Shown: one piece after another, positions 1-10,553 of the stretch | Position numbering within the stretch: position 1 is the first letter of the stretch | Layout of the letters: every line of letters starts with the position of its first letter | From: Chrysopilus asiliformis | Lineage: Eukaryota > Arthropoda > Insecta > Diptera > Rhagionidae | Assembly (NCBI GenBank): GCA_964034945.1 | Contig: OZ035964.1 | Coordinates: 4,786,895 to 4,850,894 of the forward strand | DNA length: 64,000 nucleotides | Direction of reading: 5' to 3' | Position numbers and translations under genes: made by a program | Notes under the pieces: generated by a model | What the model was told of the DNA's origin: nothing | What the model saw: only the letters and a program-made list of their open reading frames with translations | Database searches by the model: none

Positions 1-150
1 TCGCGTTTATTTGAAATTTCACCCCCATCCGTTGAATATGGAAATTTCTACTACAGCGATGTTTTGAAACCGTTTTTAGGGGTTGATTTTACAAGATTTT
101 ATTTAGTTCATATATTGTATAAAAACTTCAATTTCTTAATTTTGCCTTAA

Positions 151-386
151 CACTCTAACTGCCACGTCAGTCAAAAATACCGGACACCTAACTGTACACA
201 ACGGCCACAATGAAAATTATTAAAGTGTTCGCTGCAACCGCAACGATTTTTTGTAGTTGCACACATTTTATGGTAATAAAATAACATTTAGGTATAATTT
301 TGTTTTCATTTTTTTTCTCTTAGTGCCTTTTTGACTGACAACTAAATATTCGAAAAAGGCTTAAAACTGTCGTGGCAGTTAGAGTG
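151..386. mobile_element. piggyBac-type miniature element 1
   Basis: 236 bp flanked by TTAA on both sides (147-150 and 387-390). The ends are inverted repeats beginning CACTCTAACTGCCACG, about 20 of 22 positions matching. TTAA duplication plus a short CAC-starting TIR is the piggyBac superfamily pattern. There is no coding capacity. Confidence 0.75.
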
Positions 387-390
387 TTAA

Positions 391-1655
391 AGACATTTCC
401 CGAGCAATCCTGAGTCTATTGGAGGTTTATTACAGAAATGTCTATCGGTCTGTCAGCCGGTGTACGAGATTTCTCAAAAATTACTAGAAATAGAGCCATC
501 AAATTTTACACGCGTGTTTGGTCCTGGAATGGGACGATCCGTTAACCGGAAGTAACCATCTTAATGTAACCACATTATATACCTAAATGTAAAAAAATCT
601 ATGATTACTTTTTAAAAAAAGTACTAGTTTTTAAAACGGAACTTACTAAATTTTTCTGATCATGGACGGAATTTTAATATTTGTTAAGTATTTTGTTATA
701 CCTTATATTTATATTTATTATTTTTAAAAAAATTAATAAATGGAAATGAAATAATAAAAAAAAAAACCAAAATGGCGTCATTTTAAAAATCGAAATTTAG
801 TTTTTTGCTAGTTATTCCGAAACTACGCGATTTTCAGTAGTATTATGTATGACGAAAGTTGAAGACAGTAAAATTTCATACAATTTTAATTTTCACGAGA
901 ACTCAATATCTCTAACCTGTATAGAGATATACCGTTATTTCAAAGTAATCAATTTTTCCCGTTTTTCTCGAAAACTAACGGGGTTTTGGTGGTTCTGTGT
1001 ATAAAATCAATCGAAGAGAATAACATTTTCCATAATTTTCCCTTTCACTGTTATCCGATAGCTTTCACCGTTATTGAGATATTTTCATTAATAGTTAATC
1101 ATAATAGATGCTTTCGAAACTAACGGTTTTTCGAGAAAATTGGTTAAAAAAGAAATTAAGGTAGAACCAGAAACATACGTCCGTGAGTGCGGCATTATTT
1201 TGTTTTGCCATCTAGTAGTTGTCACCGCGTCTAAAAGTAGAGACTGAGCTTACCCTACGCGGCACGGATGCGGCAACGCGTTTGAGCAACTCGCAATTAT
1301 ACATTTACTCATATAAATACGTAGTTTTTACTTTCACCGCGTGGGTGCCGCACGCACGCACGCACGCACGCGTAATTGTGGTTTAGGCTTAAGTCGCGTC
1401 AGTCGTATCGCATCGCATCAGAACAGAATCCAATTTTATTTTTTTAACTTAATGCAATAATAATGCATAAACACGCTTTGTCTCGATTATCCACCCGCAT
1501 TTTTTTAAACCTGAATAGAAACTTTTCACAAAAAACTGTCAGTCGCAACTGATAGATGTGAACGCTTAACTAGATGTAAAAAACTGATGGAAAACCGACA
1601 AGTACCGTAACAGTTGCGACTGATGGAAAACTGATAGATGTGGCCCCTACTTTAA
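391..1655. other. Non-coding A+T-rich spacer
   Basis: No exon seen. 1030-1130 belongs to a dispersed repeat (accgttattgagatattttc) also found near 24650, 30090 and, reversed, near 63640-63980. 1345-1370 is a short (CACG)n run. 1530-1640 has a local inverted pair, CAGTCGCAACTG and CAGTTGCGACTG. Confidence 0.5.
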
Positions 1656-1907
1656 CACGTTCGTGACATTTGCTTTTTCAACTTTTTTTACATTTGGACA
1701 TCGTGTACCACGGGTGAACTGGTGGGTGGGTGGGTGGTTGGGTGGGTGGTTGGGTGGGTGGGTGGATTTGGACTTCGCACTGATATACTTCTTGATAATT
1801 TAGAAATAAAAATTTACGTCCACAAAAAAACTACAGCACTATTTACTCGCGCGGGTTTAAAAAAATCTGTACATGTACCACCAGTGGTACACGATGTCAC
1901 GAACGTG
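1656..1907. mobile_element. piggyBac-type miniature element 2
   Basis: 252 bp between TTAA duplications (1652-1655, 1908-1911). TIRs are CACGTTCGTGACAT, 14 of 14 matching, with partial subterminal inverted repeats (acatcgtgtaccac). Inside, 1718-1762 is a (GGTGGGTG) minisatellite that could form G-quadruplexes; the ORF over it is not a gene. Confidence 0.78.
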
Positions 1908-2744
1908 TTAATCGATTTAATTTTATTAAGAAAAATATTAAAAAAAAAACTTTAAAAATACGATGACTTTTTAATGAATTAATGACCTTGAAACCTTATA
2001 TACATTATTTTAATGAATGATCGCAATGAAATAGAAGAACAAAAGAAGTTGTCCTGAAACAACTGATTTACCACCGACTAAATGCTTAACTCCCGCTACA
2101 TTTTGGCCTTTTATACGAGTTTTTTTTTCAAAAAATAAATTCTACTGTTGTCAGGTGTTTGCCAAATGGGAAATGCCTGGACGAATTTCCCAAAAACTCA
2201 TAATTGATAACCAAAATTAGCACACATAAATATTCCAATTTACTGATAGATGCCCCAAATCCATAATCCATAATAACTACACGTAAAATTTCGGTACTCA
2301 ATTAATCTAGACTTATGAATGGGATTGGGAAACGCCGATATTTTTCGGAAAACCAAAAATCTTTTTATGAAAAAAAATAAACAAATGAAAATTACTATCT
2401 CTGGTGATTTTCTTCGGCTATAATGTTTTTTAAATGATTTTCGTTGTAATTTCGTTTTAATTATCAGCACTTCTGTTTACAAATGTATTTTTGGATAACA
2501 AACATTGCTTCTTTATCAAATTGTTTTATGCCACGACAAATATCAATGAAAACCAATTAAATTTGGTAAACACCAGTAGATAAAACCATTGTTTGATAGT
2601 AGATAAGTGAGAATTTGATAAAAACTATACAAATTGCATTGGGAAATTCAATAGACTACAAAATCACCAATCGTACCGTAATTTGAATGGGGAAATCTTC
2701 GAGTTCAAGAACGGAAAATCGGAAATCCGGTTTCGAGTCAATCT

Positions 2745-3275
2745 TGTTATCCTTACAGGACCTTCCGTTATCCTTACGGACTTCCTGACGTCAAAATCGG
2801 ATTCAGCGACCCCTAAAATTACCAGATGAGTTTTTTTTTGCGGAAAATTTCGTGGCAAAATAGTCCCATTATATCCTTACAGGACCTTCTGTTTATCCCT
2901 ACGGATTTCTTGACGTCAAAATCGGATTCAGCAACCCCAAAAACCACCAGACAAGATTTTTCTGCGGAAAATTTCGTGGAAAAATAGTCCCGTTATATCC
3001 TTTCAGGACCTTCTATTGTCCTTACGGTTTTTCTGTCGTCAAAATCGGATTCAGTGACCCCAAAAACCACCAGATGAGTTTTTTTTTGCGGAAAATTTCG
3101 TGGAAAAAATAGTCCCGTTATATCCTTACAGGACCTTCTGTTGTCCTTACGGTTTTTCTGTCGTCAAAATCGGATTCGGCGACCGAAAAGATCACCAGAT
3201 GAGGCTTTTTTTCCGGAAAATTTCGAGGAAATGATAAACCCGTTATCCTTACAGTACTTCCAACATGGCCGCGAC
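2745..3275. repeat. 122-bp tandem repeat, about 4 copies
   Basis: Units of about 122 bp with blocks 'ccttacaggacctt', 'gtcaaaatcggattcag' and 'gcggaaaatttcgtgg', repeated starting near 2745, 2870, 2990, 3115 and 3240. The same unit occurs in reverse orientation at 42.8, 55.2-55.8 and 58.8-59.0 kb. Confidence 0.75.
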
Positions 3276-4399
3276 TTAAATGGCGCGCTTTTCACGCTTT
3301 CTCGCGATTTTTTGTATGCCGTTGAGTACCGAATTCACACTAGTGCAGAAATCCCCCCTCCTCTCCTCTAAAAGTGTGACGTATTTAGTGTACTGTCCCT
3401 TATAGGTGTTTGATGTTTTTAAAATACAATAAAAATTTGCGCCGCAGACAAAAATTTGCGCCGTAGAAAAAAAACATCTCAATATTAAAATCTTTTTATC
3501 AAAATGCATCGCAGATGAATTTTTGTAACCAAGATTGGGTACAGGCAGTAATTTAACGTTTCATTGTAACGCATTTCGATAAATGCCGCTCCACCATAGA
3601 TTCTTAGCCAAAGTCAAAATGTGGTACGGAATTTCATAATTGAATTGAAGCCAGCAAACCCTATTCATTGCTTATTAGAAAAATTTATTTTTTCTTTCTT
3701 TTCTTTTTAAAGCAGATCTTTTGTAATCCGGAGGTATTTTATGAATTTCTTATCAAATCATTTACCTGTGCGATGTCTTAAAATGTCTAGCTTTTCACAA
3801 AAAAATAAAATAAAACTACAGCAGAAAAATCAGATAAGACGAGCGTTTTGACCGATTATCACATGTCAGCCACTCTAAATGCACTGAAGTAAAAAAAAAA
3901 AACACACAAAATAAAAAAAAAATATGTAGAAAAAAGTTGTGAAAAAGCGTAAATTCAATCATGGCTGGTAAGCAACTGGCCGTGACGTCAAGCGAAATTG
4001 ATTTCGACAAGAAAAGCTAAGAAATAAAATCTGTTTACTCGATTTGTTATCAGTGGCAGATGAGTGTGATTATCGCATACTTAGAGCCCAATAATCTTAA
4101 ATCAGGGACGCAATCAAAGAGTATTCAAACAATTATGACTTCAATTCATCAAAAATATGTGAAACAAAATCCTTCAAAAAAAAATTGATAAGAAAACTTT
4201 GATTGGTTACGATTGGATAGAAATCTTAGATACTTTGAATTTTTGTAAAAATATCTTATATAAACAGTACATGACTTTCTTATACGAAACTAGCTTGCAA
4301 GTGCCCGGGGCGTTACTCGGGTAACAATAAACTTTTCAGTCTGAAAACAATATTTTTGTTTACAAATTTATTTTGATTTATCGAAAAATCACACAAAAA

Positions 4400-4640
4400 T
4401 TATATTTTAGTGGGCGAAAACTTTCCTTTATGATCGATCCGACCAACATTGAAAACTGTATTAAAATCCAATCAGTAGCTGAGGAGATAGCAGGACAGGG
4501 GGTTCGCATGATGCGGGATGGAGAGGTTTGAGTGAAGGAAAATGTTCCTTTATGATCGCTTTTTCCAGCTCTGAAAACGGTATTCAAATCCCTTCAGTAG
4601 TTTAGAAGATAACCGGTGAGGGGGTAAAAGGGGAGCCGAT
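4400..4640. repeat. Dispersed 'cagtagttgaggatat' repeat copy
   Basis: Contains 'gtattaaaatccaatcagta', 'gaggagatagcagg' and 'catgatgcgggatg' blocks in about two tandem units. Similar blocks occur at 14.8-15.2 kb and, reversed, at 27.6-28.0 kb. Confidence 0.6.
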
Positions 4641-6277
4641 ACCGGCACCACACCTAGTTATGAACCATTCTCGCAACCTAACGGTGAATATGACGTGCAT
4701 AGGTCGGGTGGTTTGGCTGTGATGCGGGAGGGTGGGTTAGTCGAGGTTTTTTTTCAATTTGCGTTTTTTCCAGGGTTTTTTTTAGTCGGGGGTTTTTTCA
4801 AAATTTTCAATTCTGTGTTTTTTTTTTATTTTGCGGTTTTCCCATTACTTTTTAGCTGGGGTTCTATCAATTTTTTTTCGAATTTCGGTGTTTTGTGTTT
4901 TTCAAGGATTTTTTTAGCCGAGAATTTTTTTTTGGTGCCTTGTGCAAACAAAAAAAAAATCCTCCTTAGTCGCAAAAAATGGTTTTTCTCAGCTTATTTT
5001 GTCTACTCCACTACGTCATGTTCCTGTTCACCCTGCCCTATACCACCTCGCACTTGAAAAAGAAAGGTTATTCTTGAAACATTTTTTTTGTCCTTTTTTG
5101 ACACCGAGCTCGGATAGCGCCATCTATTGTCTAATTACGATTCTAGACGCTGTAATGGAACGCTAGTTATTAGAAAATCATTTGCTGTTCACCACAAATG
5201 TGTTACACAAATTCCATTTCCGACACTCTTTTATTCCTGTTAATATTGCAATTATTGCGTCTGCTGTTGTCTTATGGCGTTTATCTTGTCGTTAGAAGCG
5301 AATATTACCGATAAGACGTTTAACGCATACAAACGGGATTTTATATTTGAACATTAAAAATGTGTTAAACATGGCTGGCGACACGACACGACGCGACGCC
5401 AAGGACATGCCAAAATCACCGGTTTTTTTTTCCTCACTCGCTTTTGCCTATCCTCAGGCGTTGCAGCGACGTGCTTGCCTACTTTGCGGCGGGCGGTGAG
5501 TGTTTTTGCACGAAAAACGTTATATGTCTACATTCGGATCTCTGCGGTCGGCAGTTTATTGTAATTCCTTGCGGCTTCTAGATTATTTGGTGGTCGTGAA
5601 ACCGAAGAGACTCCACTTGGCATTTAATGTGCGGCCAAAGGACTCTTTCGGTGCCATCCACCGGGGATTCCCAACATAATTGGGGAAGCTTATCGTAACC
5701 ACAGTATCCCAGTTACCTTAAGTGGTGCTACTTACCCCCCCCTCAGTTGAAAATATCCGTATAATCGAGGCTAATTTGTGTTTATTTCTGTTGGAAGTTT
5801 TTCAGGTTTTCTATTTTTGTTTTTCAGAACTTTTCCCCCGCTCCAAATGAATTTCTTTTACAACACATTTGCTGGCATTAAATGACCTTCAGCGTGTTAA
5901 TAAAATTTTGATTGTATTTACTTTCGTTTTTTGTTAAAAAATCAACATAAATAATAAAAAAAACATCAACTTGTGAAGAATTTTCGATTTTAAGATTACT
6001 GGAATTTTTCCTTGGCTGGTGATAATTGAATTGATTTGTATTGCATAAATTTTAGTCCGTCTTCGTTTTTTTTTCTACAGAAAAAAACCACCAACTCAAA
6101 CCTCTCGGCAGAAATAAAAAAGAAAATTAAAATTGTTTACTTGACAATTTTACCAACTTGCAAATTTATTTTCCCCCTTATAAAGCATAATTCACAAGGT
6201 TTGCTTCATTGCGCTTCGTTTCTTACGTTTTTTTATATACTTACTTAAGCGCTATGCCTAAGGAATTATACAAAAAT
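4641..6277. other. Non-coding spacer
   Basis: 4740-4940 is T/G-rich low complexity. 5380-5720 is less A+T-rich and includes 'gcgggcggtgagtg', which could be a donor of a non-coding first exon, but nothing else supports that. No protein exon is seen. Confidence 0.4.
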
Positions 6278-7292
6278 GTCAATCGCCTGTCAGTCGTCTG
6301 TCAGTCGTCTGTCAGTCGTCTGTCAGTCGTCTGTCAGTTGTCCGTCAGTTGTATGTCAGTCGTTTGTAAGTCGTCTGTAAGTCGTCTGTAAGTCGTCTGT
6401 CAGTCGTCTCTCAGTCGTCTGTTAGTCGTTTGTGAGTCGTCTATTAGTCGTTTGTCAGTCTCCTGTAAAGGTAGAAATAGACGCTGCGATTGTCGTACCG
6501 ACTTGTGTTGGACCGATATCGGGCCGACGGTTGTATACAGCACACACACGTTACGATTTACTTGCGATTTTGATCGAATAATCAGTTTTTACTAGCAAAT
6601 ATCACTCGAACAACACAGCACAGTTGTGAAATAATATCGTATCGACGGTCGCATGGCAGACCACAAACGATACAATCTGTTGCATGCGACCGCAGGTTTT
6701 GGTTCAGCTACGTACGACCGTGCGATATCGCATACAACCGTCATTTCGTGCACATACACGATACAATTATCACATGCGACCGCAAATCGGCCCGACGGTT
6801 GTACCGATAATTGCAGCGACTATTTCCAGCTCAAGTCGTCTGTCAATCATCTGTCAATCATCTGTCAGTCGTTTGTCAGTCGTATGTAAGTCGTCTGTCA
6901 GTCGTCTGTAAGTCGTCTGTCAGTTATCTGTCAGTCGTCTGTCAGTTGTCTGTCAGTTGTCTGTCAGTAGTTTGTCAGTTATCTGTCAGTCATTTGTCAG
7001 TTATCTGTCAGTCGTCTGTCAGTCGTCTGTCAGTCGTCTGCTAGTCGTTTGTCAGTCGTCTGTTAGTCGTTTGTCAGTCGTTTGTGAGTTATCTGTCAGT
7101 CATCTGTCAGTTATCTGTCAGTCGTCTGTCAGTCGTCTGTCAGTCGTCTCTCAGTCGTCTGTCAGTCGTCTGCTAGTCGTTTGTCAGTCGCCTGTTAGTC
7201 GTTTGTCAGTCGTTTGTGAGTTATGTGTCAGTCGTCTGTCAGTCGTCTCTCAGTTTTCTGTCACTCATTTCTCAGTCGTCTCTCAGTTTTTC
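6278..7292. repeat. 11-bp minisatellite (CAGTCGTCTGT)n in two blocks
   Basis: Blocks 6278-6466 and 6836-7292 consist of an 11-bp unit CAGTCGTCTGT with variants. Because 11 is not a multiple of 3, all three frames stay open and give false ORFs rich in SVVCQS. A related array lies at 29890-30062. Confidence 0.9.
6472..6828. mobile_element. Inverted-repeat element inserted in the 11-bp minisatellite
   Basis: The ends are inverted: 'gaaatagacgctgcgatt' at the left and 'attgcagcgactatttcc' at the right. Subterminal blocks with 'cgggccgacggttgta' recur internally. It splits the minisatellite into two blocks. About 357 bp, non-coding; exact ends and superfamily unclear. Confidence 0.65.
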
Positions 7293-8488
7293 TTGAAAAC
7301 GGTGAGTTATATTGAAAAATTTATAAAGATAAAATGTGTTTAGAATATGGTTTTGTATAATCGTTCCATACATCAAAGTCTAATTGGACCATTACTTCCC
7401 CCCTCTCCCTTATAATTGATTTCTTTAAATAAAAATTTTGCCTGTCCTCATATAGAGTATTTGACAATTAGCCCCTGAATTTTTTGTATCCGTTTCCAAT
7501 GCTGTGTAAACTAAGGTTCGTGAGTTGAGATTTTTACCAGATTTTCGCTTCGCATCGCATTTCTTACGCTTGAATTTCAACCGTCCGACTACCGACGTCC
7601 CATCGAAATACAATATTTCTCATATGTCTCACCCCTTTTGGAGCAAACAATGTGATAATATACTAGCCTAAACGACGTGTTGTGTTAGTTTTTTTTTTTA
7701 AATCCCATCATGATTAGTGATAAGAGATAAAGTAAACACAGACGCAACGAAGAAAGGGAAAAGAATTTAAAGTTTAAGGAAAAAAAACCATTTAAGAATT
7801 ATGTTGCCATCGCCTCGTCCCTCTCTTCGGTAATTGTTTGCCGTTTCTTCATCCGCTTATACGACGCCAACACCTACCCGCCTCCCCTGCCCAGCCATTT
7901 TACACCCGCTTGTGATTCAGGTTATGTTTAATGTTTGGCGGCACGCAGCAGACGACGTCGGCGGCATTCCAACGATATTTCAAACAACATCAAAGTTAAT
8001 CAGATTAGACACGGGCTAGGATATAGATCGGATAATTTCACAAAACGATCAAATATTAAATTCCGGAAAAATCATAAACTGTATTTGTGAAATGGCAAAT
8101 TAATTGCTAACGGTTGAAATTTTGAAAAAAAAACCGATCGTCACTAATTCGAAAATTCACTAAAATCGAAAATGAAAGTGTGATCCTTGAAGGGGGAAAA
8201 ATAATAAAAAATAAATTAATTAATAAAATATTGAATATCAAAAAAATGTGTAAATCAAGTGAATTTATTTAAGAAAATGTGAAGTGATTTTAAAACCAAC
8301 CGTAGGTAGCCGTAACTGCCATGAAATTTGATTTCTTGACTGGAATCTCGAAATATAATTTTTTTCGCCAGAAAAATCGATTCTGCCTGCCGTAATCGAG
8401 AAATGCTAAATGCATTTATTAATGCTGTGGAAATTCCCAACTAATTTTATGCTAGGTCAACTAGCAGCTGGTACTACAAGTGCGATTT
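7293..8488. other. Non-coding spacer
   Basis: 7320-7410 resembles part of the mini-me-like repeats (catacatcaaa block). The rest, including 7680-8460, shows no exon, RNA gene or clear repeat. Confidence 0.4.
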
Positions 8489-9040
8489 TTTTTAAAAAGC
8501 TACGCGATTTCTTTTTAATCTAGCGATTTTATGAATAATTCCGCTATTTTTTTTTGAACAAACGCAGCGATTTCCTGGGAAACCAGGTGGAAACCCCTAA
8601 CGGATTTCTGGAAAAAAATTCTGCCGGTTTTCTGGAAAAACCGGCAGTTTTTTGTAAAACGCAGTGATTTTTTTTATAGAAAACCCAGAAAGTTTTCTGG
8701 AAAACTGCAAAACCTTGCCATTTTCTGTAAAACTCAGCAGTTTTTCTTCCAAAAATCCAGCAGTTTTCTGGAAAGCTGCAATTTTCGGGAAAACTACGCA
8801 TTTTTTTTTGAAACCCAGCGATTTTCTGGAAAACCTCGCAGTTATTTGAAAAACGCGGCAGTTTTTTCTCTAGAAAATCCAGAAATTTTTATAAAACCTA
8901 GCAATTTTCTGGAACACCTCGTAATTTTCTAGAAAAGCTGGCGATTTTCAAGAAAAACAAAGCGATTTTCTGGAAAGCGCAGCGGTTTTTTCATCATAAA
9001 ATTTAGAAACTTTTTGAAAACCCTGCGATTTTTGCAAAAA
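8489..9040. repeat. Degenerate 'gcgattttctggaaaacc' tandem array
   Basis: Roughly 30-bp units built on 'tttctggaaaac' and 'gcgatttt', with many indels. Overlapping ORFs on both strands are repeat artefacts. Confidence 0.7.
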
Positions 9041-9289
9041 AAACACGTGATTTAATATCTGCCCTGGGCGCCAACAATCCCTGCCATGCTACTGATTTTA
9101 TTTTAATTGAGAAGGCCTCATTTTTTTCGTGACAGGTAAGAGGAGGTGACGCATGGGCGAAGGGCGAAGGGCGAGAGGGCGGAACTGATTTTGACATTAA
9201 ATATTTTTCCACTATTTTAAAAAGAGTCCATATTAGATGATTGCCCGCAGCCTCCCCCCTACCGCCCCCCGCCTCTTCGACTGTAATTT

Positions 9290-9590
9290 TCAAATTTTAG
9301 AAACCAGCACCAAATTTTTGACGTTTTAGAAATTTAAACCAAAACCAGAGTCGAATTTTAAAATTTGGGCGAATTAAAATCAAAATCTGAGCCAAAATTT
9401 TCAAATTTTAGAAACCAGCACAAAATGTTTGAAATTTTAGATATCAAAACCAAAACCAGAGTCAAATTGTGGAATTTTGGGGAACCAAAACCAAAATCAG
9501 AGACAAAATTTTTAAATTTTAGGAACCAGCACAAATTCTTGGGAAATTTTAGAAATCATAATCAAAATCTGGGTCGAGTCTTGGAATGCA
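9290..9590. repeat. Tandem 'ttttagaaaccagcacaaa' repeat
   Basis: Four to five units of about 60-70 bp with 'aattttagaaaccagcacaaa' and 'aaccaaaaccagagtcaaa'-like blocks. Non-coding. Confidence 0.6.
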
Positions 9591-10486
9591 TCTACCCTGA
9601 CCTCAATTTTGAATCCATCCTAACCTCAATTTTCAAGATCGGCGATAACTGATTTCAGTACGCGTAGTCAGGCCACAGCGATATCGGAATTAGATCGTTA
9701 TCAATAGCTCAGGGCAGTGTGGCATCTACGTAAAACTCATTTCACGTTGTGTGTTATGTTGTTTCATATTTAGCGGGAATAAATAATATATATTTACAAA
9801 TGATGAGCAAAAATAGCAAACCGATGACCGTCAATGCGACCTTTTTCATGATTTTTACAGATCGATTTGATTAAGAATCGCCATTTGGATCGATCCCGTC
9901 TTGGATGTGACAAATTCATGATCATCTTCTAAGGGGGGTCTCAAAAAGTAGGGAGAATCCACACAAATAGTGGGTGAGACTTGGAAATTATTCCCATGTC
10001 GCCTGCTATCGCGAAAAGTTTTTTTTTTTCGTTACGATCGAGTCTTGTTTGAAAATTACGCACATCGGCTCGACGAAGTCAAATTTTATGCAGTAAAAAA
10101 ATGTTTTTAAATGTGAATTTTTTTCGAAATTCTAATCGGAATCGTTGGTTTTAATCGGAAAAATTATGTGAATATATTTTAATGAATCGGAATTGATTTC
10201 TTCTATTTGTTGCGATTTGTTTTCTTTTTTCTTATTTTTTTTGTATTTTAAAAGTGCTTTAAAGTCGCACGTGCTGGTCAAAAATCGCTTATCGGAATTT
10301 TGAAAAACTTACGTACCAAAGTAAACAAAACCAAACTCAAAAACGAGTTACGTTGATAAAAAAAATATATAAAAAAAATATTTTAATTTTTTTAGTAACT
10401 AAATACATTTATGAGTCAATATTTTCTGTAATAAATCAATCAATTATAGTGTATTATAAATTGTAAAGTTTAGAAACAAGAAAAAA
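9591..10486. other. Upstream region of fibulin
   Basis: About 900 bp ahead of the fibulin ATG, strongly A+T-rich near the gene (10340-10480). It presumably contains the promoter and 5'UTR, but no distinct TATA or initiator can be chosen. Confidence 0.35.
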
Positions 10487-10553
10487 ATGTTTAGTGGACG
10501 TTTGTTGTGTTTTGTTTGTGTTTTATTAAGTTTAATCGGCTTTGGAAGCTCAG
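10487..10553 (+). CDS. Fibulin exon 1: start codon and signal peptide
   Basis: ATG at 10487 follows a run of A. It encodes an N-terminus with a hydrophobic core (LLCFVCVLLSLIGFG) ending in small residues GSS, a typical signal peptide and cleavage region. The donor CAG|gtaagt is strong and leaves phase 1. Joining to the acceptor at 15928 completes an Asp codon and continues directly into the first anaphylatoxin-like module. This exon is shorter than the usual ORF cutoffs. Confidence 0.88.

Noticed and set aside
6811..7343. Overlapping ORFs encoding SVVCQS-type repeats
   Set aside because: They arise from the 11-bp minisatellite, which lacks stops in every frame; no start context, splice sites or domain.
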